Program-made: the position numbers and the translations under genes
The notes under the pieces: model-generated
Seen by the model: only the letters and a program-made list of their open reading frames with translations
Told to the model about the DNA's origin: nothing
Database searches by the model: none
Source of the DNA: Erysipelotrichia bacterium
GTDB lineage: Bacteria; Bacillota_I; Bacilli_A; Erysipelotrichales; Erysipelotrichaceae
Assembly: GCA_009916335.1 (NCBI GenBank)
Contig: SAAR01000049.1
Location: 1-14,714 of the forward strand
Direction: 5' to 3'
Length of the DNA: 14,714 nucleotides
Shown here: in pieces, positions 8,047-14,714 of the stretch
Numbering within the stretch: the first letter of the stretch is position 1
How the letters are laid out: each line of letters begins with the position of its first letter

Positions 8047-8983
8047 AAAATCGTCCTTTAAATCCTCTTTTATCTTTGATATAAAGCAAATTAAATACTT
8101 TACACAAACCTAAATACATACCCATTTTCACAACCACACTCACGACACTATTCGCAAGAAATTTTAACCAACTCTTTTTTCTTATAAAAAGTAAAAAAGA
8201 GTTATTGGTTGGCAATTCAGTACGTAAAAAATAGTAATAAAATCCAAATTTTCCAAGCCATCCATCAAAATGAGGCAAAATATAATATCTCCCCTCTTTT
8301 AAAACTTCGTGTGCCAAAGCATCAATGAGGGAAGGTGTTGTAAAATTAAGCTCATCAATAAAAAAATCAGACCTTCCTCTAAATCTAACATATAATTTTG
8401 CAAAAGGCTTATAAAGTAATACATAAGGAATCCAAAGCATATTATAATGTCCTTCAAAAAAAGAGTTATAGTTTGGAATATTCATATACATAATGCCTTG
8501 TTGCTTTAAAACCCTTTGTGCCTCACTCAATGATTTTTTTATGTCTAAAACGTGCTCCAATACAGCAATGCTAAACACCATATCGAATGTTTCATTTTCA
8601 AAGTGACTTAAATTTTCTGCCACCATATCGTAGAGATACTGTTCAGCAGGGCTGATGCCATTTGCTTCCATAAGCTTTAAAGCAAGATTGAATCTATCTT
8701 CAAAACCTATACTCTTCCCTTGCTCAATTCCTACAATGCTATACCCTGATTTAATGGCATTGATAAGATTAAACCCAAAACCACTTCCAATTTCAAGATA
8801 ACGCCTATCTTCTTTCTTGCTAGTGAAAAATTTTTCAAAACGAGGTAGTTCGTTAATTTTACAAAGCGAATTTATATAATCTTCAAGTACCTCTTCACTA
8901 GATGATGGCACAAGTTTTTTACGTAACTCTCTATAATTCTTTAGAACATCCGCATAAAGTAACTTTGGAATAATACTACACAT
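8039..8983 (-). CDS. Class I SAM-dependent methyltransferase with hydrophobic C-terminal half
   Basis: 314 residues. SAM motif LEIGSGFGFN (63-72), IVGIEQGKS (83-91), FDMVFSIAVLEHV (133-145) and RVLKQQGIMYMNIPN (157-171) mark a Methyltransf_11/23-like domain. From about 183 on there are hydrophobic aromatic stretches (LWIPYVLLYKPF, FGFYYYFL, and roughly 276-292), so membrane association or a lipid-linked substrate is plausible. The first 60 residues are helical and not recognised. The ATG at 8983 follows the stop of the SDR gene after 2 bases and has no strong ribosome-binding site, so re-initiation by ribosomes finishing the SDR gene is likely. No other start codon lies close by in frame. It resembles the 5196-5954 gene in the VLEHV and RVLK segments, as expected for the fold. 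Confidence 0.82.
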   Translation of the reverse strand: MCSIIPKLLYADVLKNYRELRKKLVPSSSEEVLEDYINSLCKINELPRFEKFFTSKKEDRRYLEIGSGFGFNLINAIKSGYSIVGIEQGKSIGFEDRFNLALKLMEANGISPAEQYLYDMVAENLSHFENETFDMVFSIAVLEHVLDIKKSLSEAQRVLKQQGIMYMNIPNYNSFFEGHYNMLWIPYVLLYKPFAKLYVRFRGRSDFFIDELNFTTPSLIDALAHEVLKEGRYYILPHFDGWLGKFGFYYYFLRTELPTNNSFLLFIRKKSWLKFLANSVVSVVVKMGMYLGLCKVFNLLYIKDKRGFKGRFYA

Positions 8984-8985
8984 AT

Positions 8986-10023
8986 TTAATGAATCACTCT
9001 CTTACCATCTTTTAAAATAATAGGCACTTGACGCATCCAAATCTGTTTTTCCCACATTTGTCTATTATTTTTATACCAAACAATGGTATCCTTAAGTCCC
9101 TCTTCAAATGTAACCATGGGTTTCCAACCAAGCACTTTTTGGGCTTTTGAAATATCTGCCCAATGACAATCCACTTGACCAGGTCTGTCTTCATTGTAAA
9201 TAATTTTTTCTTCCCCAAAACCAAAAAGCTTAGTAACACTTAAAGCTACATCACGAATCGAAATGGTTCTACTTGTCCCTAGATTGAACACTTCGCCTTT
9301 AACTTTCTCAATCGGAGCAGATAAAATAGCATCAATACCCCTGCATGTATCTTCTACATAAATCCAATCCCTTGAGGCTTCCCCTTTTCCATGAACGGTT
9401 AGTTTTTCACCCAAAAGAAGAGATGTTATAAAACGAGGAATCGCCTTTTCAAGATGTTGTCTGGGACCATAATTATTAAAAGGACGAACAATGGTTGCAG
9501 GAATATCATAAGTATTTACATACGAATAAACCAGTCTATCCGCACCTACTTTTGCCGCTGCATAAGGAGATGCTGGATTTAGTGGGTGATTTTCATCCAT
9601 AAAAGTACAATTCTCAGCCGTACCATACACTTCAGAAGTCGAGATATGAATAAACCTCTCAACGCTCTTTTTATTTTTAAGTACTGCATTAGCGATTGTT
9701 TGTGTGCCTATTACATCCGTTTCAAAAAAATTTCGATTGTCATAAATAGAGCGTGTCACATGTGTTTCTGCTGCAAAATGCACCACAATATCCGCTCTTT
9801 CTACCAACTCTTCCACAAGGGCACTATTGGTTACACTGCCATACCAAAATTCAAAACGTCCCGAATTATTATTGGGTCTTACGGGGAAGTTATCGACATT
9901 GCCCGCATAGGTTAAAAGATCCAAAACAATTATCTTGGAATCAGGATAGGCATTGAAAATATAATGCAAAAAATTTGAACCTATAAATCCCGCACCTCCA
10001 GTAACTAAAAACGTTTTTTGCAT
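8986..10023 (-). CDS. NAD-dependent sugar-nucleotide 4,6-dehydratase/epimerase (extended SDR, RmlB/LegB-like)
   Basis: 345 residues, typical of extended short-chain dehydrogenases acting on nucleotide sugars. The NAD loop TGGAGFIG is at 8-15, HFAAETHV at 82-89, the catalytic Thr129-Ser130-Glu131 in HISTSEVYG, Tyr154 and Lys158 in SPYAAAKVG, then RPFNNYGPRQ (180-189) and ASRDWIYVEDT. Overall wording is close to dTDP-glucose 4,6-dehydratases (RmlB). RmlB, however, normally reads TDE; TSE is seen in GDP-mannose dehydratases, in LegB-type UDP-GlcNAc dehydratases and in decarboxylases. I therefore do not assign rmlB. No RmlA, RmlC or RmlD accompanies it in the window. ATG with AAGGA at 7-base spacing; its first base overlaps the stop of the preceding gene as TAATG. 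It probably supplies a 4-keto-6-deoxy sugar nucleotide to the glycosyltransferases here. Confidence 0.85.
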   Translation of the reverse strand: MQKTFLVTGGAGFIGSNFLHYIFNAYPDSKIIVLDLLTYAGNVDNFPVRPNNNSGRFEFWYGSVTNSALVEELVERADIVVHFAAETHVTRSIYDNRNFFETDVIGTQTIANAVLKNKKSVERFIHISTSEVYGTAENCTFMDENHPLNPASPYAAAKVGADRLVYSYVNTYDIPATIVRPFNNYGPRQHLEKAIPRFITSLLLGEKLTVHGKGEASRDWIYVEDTCRGIDAILSAPIEKVKGEVFNLGTSRTISIRDVALSVTKLFGFGEEKIIYNEDRPGQVDCHWADISKAQKVLGWKPMVTFEEGLKDTIVWYKNNRQMWEKQIWMRQVPIILKDGKRVIH

Positions 10024-11312
10024 TAAAAATCCTTGTTTATAATTTTATTATGCTCATTATCAAGTAATGCCCTCACAAGTTGAATTAAAAATTTACTATT
10101 GTCCTCTATTATCTTTTTTGCAAAAGAACGTGTACATTGACTTATTTGTTCAAAAGAAGCACGATTGTCCAAAACATCGGTCAATCTTTTCTCTAATGTC
10201 TCAAGATCAATATCAATAATTGGAATATCTTCAAAATGTTTTCTATAGTAACTAGGATTTAAATAGCAAAAAAAGTTATTAAGATTAGAATCCAAATGAG
10301 CCATAACAATCTTACCTTTTAACGCTGCTTCCATTGTTGTATATTGTATAAAACCATCAATTGGAGTATCAATAACAATATGTGCCTCACTTATCTTTTG
10401 CATGACCTCTTTTCTAGGTAATCCTGTTAAGATTTCATACTCAAAATCATCTCTTTTCAAAGACAATTTTTTTAAAACTCTATCTATCTCTATCGAACCT
10501 TTACGATATGCATCATTAGCAATATGTATAATTCTAATTTTATTATTTGCCACACATGGAACATAAGTAGTATCATCTTCCAATATAATATGCCCATTCA
10601 AAGTAAGGATATCTACTCTTGGAAGATATTTCACAAAATCAACAATACCAAAAACTATAGTAGCATACTTACACCACCAATAGTTTCTCTCTCTTCTTTT
10701 AAAATCTAACCCAAAATACTTTCTTTTAAATAATCCCAAACCTACTTTTTTAATTAAATTTGGCATTGATTCAATAGACCAAACATCACTACCATAAGGA
10801 ACCATAATGCTTTTTTTACCATACCATTGCAATAAAATTGGTTCCATGCGCCACCAAAATGTTCGCTCTAAAAATCCACTATCAAAATATAAAAAAAACA
10901 TCTCAAACTTCAATAGTGCCCAAACAAATGCATAATAAGGACCTATGAAATAAGTATAACGAGCTATCCACGATGGAGCTATTGTACAAAGCGTTTCACC
11001 ATCATGAAAAGATCCTTTTGAGTAATCCTCCATTGCAAACAATGTAGTATCAAATGATTTCGATAATAAAGCATGATACGTTTTAAAAATAACCAAAGGT
11101 ATCGTGCCAAACAAAATTTTTCCTTTAACCCTTGACATAAGCCATGCCCTAAAAGGAATAGCAATTATTAGCAAAAATATAATTGGAGCACCCACCAATA
11201 TATCTATTACTAAACGCTTAAAAAAATAAATCAACTCATCTTTGGCAGAAAAAGGAGATGTCAAATCATTAACAACAGTAAAAGAATTTTGATGATAAAA
11301 AAGGTGATTCAT
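10023..11312 (-). CDS. Membrane-anchored GT-B-like protein, paralogue of the 13180-14436 gene
   Basis: 429 residues; not assignable to a named family by eye, but it looks like a GT-B glycosyltransferase. A hydrophobic segment at about 34-57 suggests one membrane anchor with the catalytic part in the cytoplasm. Segments shared with the 13180-14436 product, in the same order, are LERTxxWRxEPxLL (148-161), YGSDVW (173-178), RKYFGLDFKRRERNYWW (197-213), YLPRV (229-233), HIANDAYRKGS (263-273) and a late GT4-like donor-domain segment, TTMEAALKGKIVMAHLD (325-341). The last resembles the nucleotide-sugar site but lacks a clean EX7E, so catalysis is unproven. ATG with AAAGG at 7-base spacing, 3 bases after the radical SAM gene. 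Base composition is very AT-rich. Function is inferred as transfer of a sugar to the locus glycan. Confidence 0.65.
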   Translation of the reverse strand: MNHLFYHQNSFTVVNDLTSPFSAKDELIYFFKRLVIDILVGAPIIFLLIIAIPFRAWLMSRVKGKILFGTIPLVIFKTYHALLSKSFDTTLFAMEDYSKGSFHDGETLCTIAPSWIARYTYFIGPYYAFVWALLKFEMFFLYFDSGFLERTFWWRMEPILLQWYGKKSIMVPYGSDVWSIESMPNLIKKVGLGLFKRKYFGLDFKRRERNYWWCKYATIVFGIVDFVKYLPRVDILTLNGHIILEDDTTYVPCVANNKIRIIHIANDAYRKGSIEIDRVLKKLSLKRDDFEYEILTGLPRKEVMQKISEAHIVIDTPIDGFIQYTTMEAALKGKIVMAHLDSNLNNFFCYLNPSYYRKHFEDIPIIDIDLETLEKRLTDVLDNRASFEQISQCTRSFAKKIIEDNSKFLIQLVRALLDNEHNKIINKDF

Positions 11313-11315
11313 GTG

Positions 11316-12305
11316 CTAACCTTTTTTGCTTGTATCATCTACCATTAATGACTTCATAACATCATGATACATAATACCCTCATCATCTTCCCATTTTGTA
11401 TTGACCCAATCTGGACATTTTTCACAAAGAGGGAAATTTTTATAATTATTTTCAAGATGAGCTTCTCTTAATTTTTGCATAAATTCCGATTGCCATGCTT
11501 CTTTAATCGTTGTTGTTCTAAAATCTATGAAGTGTGAACCACCCTTCCAATCAGCAGGGCAAAATGCCAACATTCCATCTGGAGCGAGGGTAAGTCTTTC
11601 CCAAGGATACATACAAGGTCTTCTCAACTTTTTTTCAGCATCACTATTTTGTTGCATTTTTTTTGATATTTGTGATTTAAATCCAGCAGAGGAGTGTAAT
11701 TCTCTCATTACAACAAAATGCGCCCCTACTTCCGTCCAATAATCGTAAAATTGTTGTTTTTCGTGAACATTATGAGGCTGTTCCACAAAACTAACAATCA
11801 CTTTTGTTGGCAACTTTTTTTCTTTAATAATTGATAGAACACGCAAAATATTGTTTCGCACTTTTTCAAGATCACCATGAATTCTAATTTTAGCATACGT
11901 TTCGGGAGTAAAAGCATCAAGGCTAATATCAATGACATCTACTTTTGCATCTAAAATAGCCTTTATCTTCTTATCGTCAAGTAAGTGTCCGTTGGTCGTT
12001 ATATTAATTTTCGTTTTTGAATATTTCCCTGCATAACCGATAATCTCTTCAAACTGTGGATGTAAAAGAGTCTCTCCATTTGCAGTATAACGAATATATT
12101 GACACAAGCCATTCGATTCTTTAGCAACCTCATCAATCATTTTGTTATGCAACGAAACATCAAGGTGTTTGCCGGTAAAATATGCGGATTTAACAAAAAT
12201 TGGATGAGGACAATGAATGCATGCAAGATTACACAGTTGTGTTAAATCAACAATAATCTGAGAAGGAAAATGTGGTGATAAATGTTTTTTAAATCCATAT
12301 TTCAT
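11316..12305 (-). CDS. Radical SAM protein with SPASM-like four-cysteine C-terminus
   Basis: 329 residues. The radical SAM cluster motif CxxxCxxC is Cys25, Cys29 and Cys32 in LCNLACIHC. It is followed by YTANGETLLHP (73-83, GGE-like SAM contact), ITTNGHLLD (102-110) and DVIDISLDAFTPETYAKIR (123-141). The C-terminus carries Cys231-x17-Cys249 with the G-x4-C feature (DGMLAFC) and Cys294-x2-Cys297 (CEKC), a shortened SPASM/twitch pattern that should hold one auxiliary 4Fe-4S cluster. SPASM-type enzymes modify peptides, but some act on sugars (the aminoglycoside epimerase NeoN). In this cluster a carbohydrate substrate is more likely. ATG with AAAGG at about 10-base spacing, 2 bases after the other radical SAM gene. 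No precursor peptide gene is adjacent. Confidence 0.88.
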   Translation of the reverse strand: MKYGFKKHLSPHFPSQIIVDLTQLCNLACIHCPHPIFVKSAYFTGKHLDVSLHNKMIDEVAKESNGLCQYIRYTANGETLLHPQFEEIIGYAGKYSKTKINITTNGHLLDDKKIKAILDAKVDVIDISLDAFTPETYAKIRIHGDLEKVRNNILRVLSIIKEKKLPTKVIVSFVEQPHNVHEKQQFYDYWTEVGAHFVVMRELHSSAGFKSQISKKMQQNSDAEKKLRRPCMYPWERLTLAPDGMLAFCPADWKGGSHFIDFRTTTIKEAWQSEFMQKLREAHLENNYKNFPLCEKCPDWVNTKWEDDEGIMYHDVMKSLMVDDTSKKG

Positions 12306-12307
12306 AA

Positions 12308-13168
12308 TTAATCTACCTTTAATACAGCCAGACCAAGATGATTACATGTAAAACATTCTTTCATCTTTCCAAGCTCAATTTGCTTTAATAAAAATTTATT
12401 TTGCTCATCAATCCAAACATTATTTTTAGCTAAAAATTCTACCCCTTCCTTATCTATAAAAGGACATATACGTATGTTTCCATTAACACCTATTTTGATA
12501 ATCGTAGAAACATAATCACAAATTCTTGATGTAGGTTTTTGAAATGAAACAAAATCATTTAAATTTTGTTTTTCTACAAAGTGCTGTAATTCTAGCCATA
12601 AAGGTTTCAAATCTTTCTGGTGTTTATGCCATGGGAAATTGGCAATTTCAAAATAAATCTTGTTAAAACCATGATCCAAAGAAAAAGCTATAAAATCTTT
12701 AGCTTCATGGGCATTATCTTCGTTAATCACAAACGAAGATTGTTTTGTTTTCAAAGGATGCAATAAAGAAAAAGATTGAACCAAACGATCAAAATCAAAT
12801 CCTGGACGTACTTTATTATATACTGAACTACTTATTGCATCCACACTAACACTAACATAATCAAATTTATTCAAATCATTATATAACTCTTTGAGTGTTG
12901 TTCCATTGGTTGAAATAAAAAGATCTTTTTTAATACCATTTTTTAATCTATCTACGATAATTGAGAATTGAGGATGCAATGTTTGTTCTCCCAAGCCTAT
13001 AAGACTGATAGACCTATTTTGTGGGAATTGAGCTTCAATATGTTTTTGAATATTTATAAAATTTTCCAACGTCATAAATTGTTTTTTTGATAATGATTTA
13101 TTGTATGCACAATTAATACAGGAGAGATTGCATGCAGAAGAAATTTCAATATCAAAACTATATTTCAA
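12308..13168 (-). CDS. Radical SAM protein with SPASM-like four-cysteine C-terminus (TTG start)
   Basis: 286 residues. CxxxCxxC is Cys13, Cys17 and Cys20 in ACNLSCINC, unusually close to the N-terminus. LIGLGEQTLHP (56-66), FISTNGTTL (84-92) and YVSVSVDAISSSVYNKVR (104-121) follow the radical SAM barrel order. The C-terminal cysteines, Cys217-x17-Cys235 and Cys272-x2-Cys275, have the same first and last spacing as in the neighbouring 11316-12305 product, so the two probably belong to one family; this one is shorter. The start is TTG at 13168: an AAAGGA lies 7 bases upstream, an in-frame TGA occurs seven codons earlier, and any later Met would lose the cluster cysteines. Likely a radical-based modification of the same glycan, possibly as partner of the other radical SAM enzyme. 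Confidence 0.87.
   Translation of the reverse strand: MKYSFDIEISSACNLSCINCAYNKSLSKKQFMTLENFINIQKHIEAQFPQNRSISLIGLGEQTLHPQFSIIVDRLKNGIKKDLFISTNGTTLKELYNDLNKFDYVSVSVDAISSSVYNKVRPGFDFDRLVQSFSLLHPLKTKQSSFVINEDNAHEAKDFIAFSLDHGFNKIYFEIANFPWHKHQKDLKPLWLELQHFVEKQNLNDFVSFQKPTSRICDYVSTIIKIGVNGNIRICPFIDKEGVEFLAKNNVWIDEQNKFLLKQIELGKMKECFTCNHLGLAVLKVD
12342..12351. repeat. Eighth ACATGTAA word, perfect palindrome TTACATGTAA
   Basis: Identical to the 2398-6473 palindromes, but about 5.9 kb from the nearest of them. It lies near the 3' end of the 12308-13168 radical SAM gene and encodes the Thr-Cys of the final CFTC auxiliary-cluster motif. Confidence 0.5.
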
Positions 13169-13175
13169 AACAACA

Positions 13176-13181
13176 TCCTTT
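13176..13181 (-). promoter_or_regulatory. Ribosome-binding site supporting the TTG start at 13168
   Basis: AAAGGA on the minus strand, 7 bases before TTG and overlapping the TAA stop (13180-13182) of the upstream GT-B-like gene. The nearby ATG at 13176-13174 is out of frame and hits TGA after three codons. Confidence 0.65.
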
Positions 13182-14436
13182 AATCTTCAAAAATTTGTTT
13201 AATCATACTTTCATTTTTAAACCCATCAACAACCCGCTTACTACTCAACTCAACAAATTTGCGAGAATCTTCAATTCGTTTTTTCAACCTATCTTTATCT
13301 TCTATAAGTGAAACTATTGCTTGTTTGAGTGTATAAACACTCACATTTACCATAGGCATCTCTTTAAAAAATGGGGCATAAAATACATAATTTTGAACCA
13401 AACAAAAATCTATCAAACGTTGATCAAAATTTGTTAATACAACATTTCCTTTTGCCATTGCTTCGAGTGCACCTGTTCCCATAACGCCGTTAAAAAGATG
13501 CTCAATAAAGATATGAGACTCATCTAAAATAGCAAGTGCTTCTTCGCGACTAACTCCATAAATACTTCTATACTCTATATTATATCCCTCAGATTTAAGC
13601 TCTCCACAAATCGCTTCAATCGCATAGGAACCTTTTCGTTCACGATGATTTGCAAAATGAGAAACAATAATTTTATCCATATTTGCATTGTATTTATAAG
13701 GCAAAAGATCCAAATCTACATAAAAATGTGCCATACTAAAGGAGCTAACACGAGGTAAATAGCGTATATCCCCAGCCATTAAATGAGCATATTGTGCCCA
13801 CATATAACTTCGTTCTATGCGTTTAAAATCCATCATAAAATAACGTTTTCTAAACCTTGAGAGTCCAAATTTAAAATTGATATCGTCCGTACTTTGTAAC
13901 AAAGTCCACTGATCTGATCCATAGGCTTGAATAATAACTTTTTTAGAAAATAATTCTAAAAGCAACGGCTCCCAACGCCACAATGCAGTTCTCTCTAAAA
14001 TAGCACCATCAAGATGCCAATAAAAACCTCTATAGCGACGCATTGCCCAAATAAATACAATATAAGGAGAGAGTAAATAAGCATCATTAAAAATCAACCA
14101 TTTTGGCAAAATATCTTTCGCTTGAATATCATAATAAGAAGGCTCATTTAACCAATCCGTAAACACAAAAATTTCAATCTCATAATCAAGCAAAGCCCCA
14201 TTAAGAAGATGTTTATAGTGAATATTACTGACAAGAGAATGTGTTCCAACCATAACACGTTTTTTCTTCACAGGGAATAGTATATTTAATAATCCAACCA
14301 GTGGCAAAGCAATCATGAAAATAAAAGCTCCAAAAACACCAATCACTTTAACCAACAAACTATGTTTGAGTGTTTTTAAAGCCGATGCAATGGGCTTGTA
14401 ATCTTCTTCTAAAACAATTAAACCGTCTTTACGCAT
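13180..14436 (-). CDS. Membrane-anchored GT-B-like protein, paralogue of the 10023-11312 gene
   Basis: 418 residues, unrecognised at family level but similar along most of its length to the 10023-11312 product. A hydrophobic anchor spans about 27-54. Shared segments are ILERTALWRWEPLLLE (146-161), AYGSDQW (171-177), RKRYFMMDFKRIERSYMW (196-213), YLPRV (226-230), HFANHRERKGS (260-270), and GTGALEAMAKGNVVLTNFD (320-338), which resembles the donor-site end of GT4 enzymes. The HxANxxxRKGS segment sits where GT-B enzymes often have their first donor-domain strand. I infer a glycosyltransferase acting at the cytoplasmic face of the membrane; donor and acceptor are unknown, and loss of activity cannot be excluded. 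The ATG overlaps the preceding gene by 8 bases; the upstream AGAAGAAG is a weak ribosome-binding site, so coupling is likely. Confidence 0.65.
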   Translation of the reverse strand: MRKDGLIVLEEDYKPIASALKTLKHSLLVKVIGVFGAFIFMIALPLVGLLNILFPVKKKRVMVGTHSLVSNIHYKHLLNGALLDYEIEIFVFTDWLNEPSYYDIQAKDILPKWLIFNDAYLLSPYIVFIWAMRRYRGFYWHLDGAILERTALWRWEPLLLELFSKKVIIQAYGSDQWTLLQSTDDINFKFGLSRFRKRYFMMDFKRIERSYMWAQYAHLMAGDIRYLPRVSSFSMAHFYVDLDLLPYKYNANMDKIIVSHFANHRERKGSYAIEAICGELKSEGYNIEYRSIYGVSREEALAILDESHIFIEHLFNGVMGTGALEAMAKGNVVLTNFDQRLIDFCLVQNYVFYAPFFKEMPMVNVSVYTLKQAIVSLIEDKDRLKKRIEDSRKFVELSSKRVVDGFKNESMIKQIFED

Positions 14437-14714
14437 GATTTGCTTCTTCTACAATGTTTACAAAGTCATCGACTGTCTTTTTAATCTCTAAAAGTTTTTC
14501 GCTTACCTGCTTTGCAAAAAGAATCATATTTTTTTTCACTTTTTTAAAAATAGTATCATCGCTTAAAATGTAATTGGCGATTTTGACATATTCTTCCACG
14601 CTAAATGCATGTATTTTTTCAAGAGAATCCAACATACCTAACTTAATATACGTATCTTTTGCAATATGATTTTTATTTAATAAAATCAAAGGAACACGCC
14701 CTTTTGCTATATAT
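14429..14714 (-). CDS. C-terminal end of a probable GT-B glycosyltransferase (runs off the right edge)
   Basis: About 95 residues of the end of a larger protein; the frame stays open to the right edge, so an apparent TTG start at 14689 is not a true start. The text KGRVPLILLNKN, KLGMLDSLEKIHAFSVEEYVKIANYI and the basic helix that follows resemble the last section of GT41/OGT-like and similar GT-B enzymes, where a conserved residue run ends in a (S/E)xEEYVxxA helix. The match is by pattern only, so the family is uncertain. The gene is first in the visible minus-strand run and overlaps the next gene by 8 bases. The promoter and most of the protein lie outside the window. Confidence 0.5.
   Translation of the reverse strand, partial: YIAKGRVPLILLNKNHIAKDTYIKLGMLDSLEKIHAFSVEEYVKIANYILSDDTIFKKVKKNMILFAKQVSEKLLEIKKTVDDFVNIVEEANHA

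Noticed and set aside
9586..9956. Overlapping plus-strand open frames opposite the SDR gene
   Set aside because: They are antisense to a gene with complete catalytic motifs, lack ribosome-binding sites and have cysteine/histidine-rich compositions typical of non-coding frames.
11313..13179. A RiPP system (precursor peptide plus radical SAM enzymes)
   Set aside because: The gaps around the radical SAM genes are 2-11 bases, leaving no room for a precursor gene, and the neighbours are glycan enzymes.
14429..14689. An independent 86-residue small protein starting at TTG 14689
   Set aside because: The same frame continues without a stop to the window edge and reads like the end of a glycosyltransferase, so it is a truncated view of a larger gene.

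Overview
The window is one dense surface-glycan biosynthesis and modification locus from an AT-rich Gram-negative bacterium, most likely a member of the Campylobacterota (Sulfurospirillum/Campylobacter/Arcobacter type). This placement rests on the nonulosonic-acid synthase of PseI type at the left edge, the AT-rich codon use, the AAGG-type ribosome-binding sites and the extreme gene packing. The genus is an inference; no rRNA or other marker gene is present.

Layout. A plus-strand gene, the 3' part of a pseudaminic-acid-synthase-like gene (1-515), runs into the window and ends by sharing a CTAG with the stop codon of the opposing array. Everything else (14 genes, 14714 down to 512) is on the minus strand in one unbroken run. 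Junctions range from 16-base overlaps to gaps of about a dozen bases, so it reads as a single translationally coupled operon whose promoter lies beyond the right edge. No stretch of 300 bases lacks a gene, and I see no tRNA, rRNA, IS element, CRISPR array or clear terminator.

In transcription order (right to left): the C-terminal end of a probable GT-B glycosyltransferase; a membrane-anchored GT-B-like protein; two radical SAM proteins with four-cysteine C-terminal auxiliary-cluster motifs; a second membrane-anchored GT-B-like protein that is a paralogue of the first; a short-chain dehydrogenase/reductase (SDR) family sugar-nucleotide dehydratase/epimerase; three methyltransferase genes (class I, zinc-ribbon class I, and FkbM with an extra N-terminal Rossmann-like domain); another class I methyltransferase; a GT4 glycosyltransferase; an AsnB-type amidotransferase; an O-methyltransferase; and a DUF354 GT-B-like protein.

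How they may work together (inference): the SDR enzyme makes an unusual nucleotide sugar, the glycosyltransferases build a glycan, and the methyltransferases, amidotransferase and radical SAM enzymes decorate it. The neighbouring PseI-like gene suggests a link to nonulosonic-acid glycans, such as flagellin glycosylation or LPS/capsule. The most novel-looking part is the GT / radical SAM / radical SAM / GT block at 10023-14436. A second unexplained signal is the word ACATGTAA, mostly as the perfect palindrome TTACATGTAA, which recurs eight times inside unrelated coding sequences.
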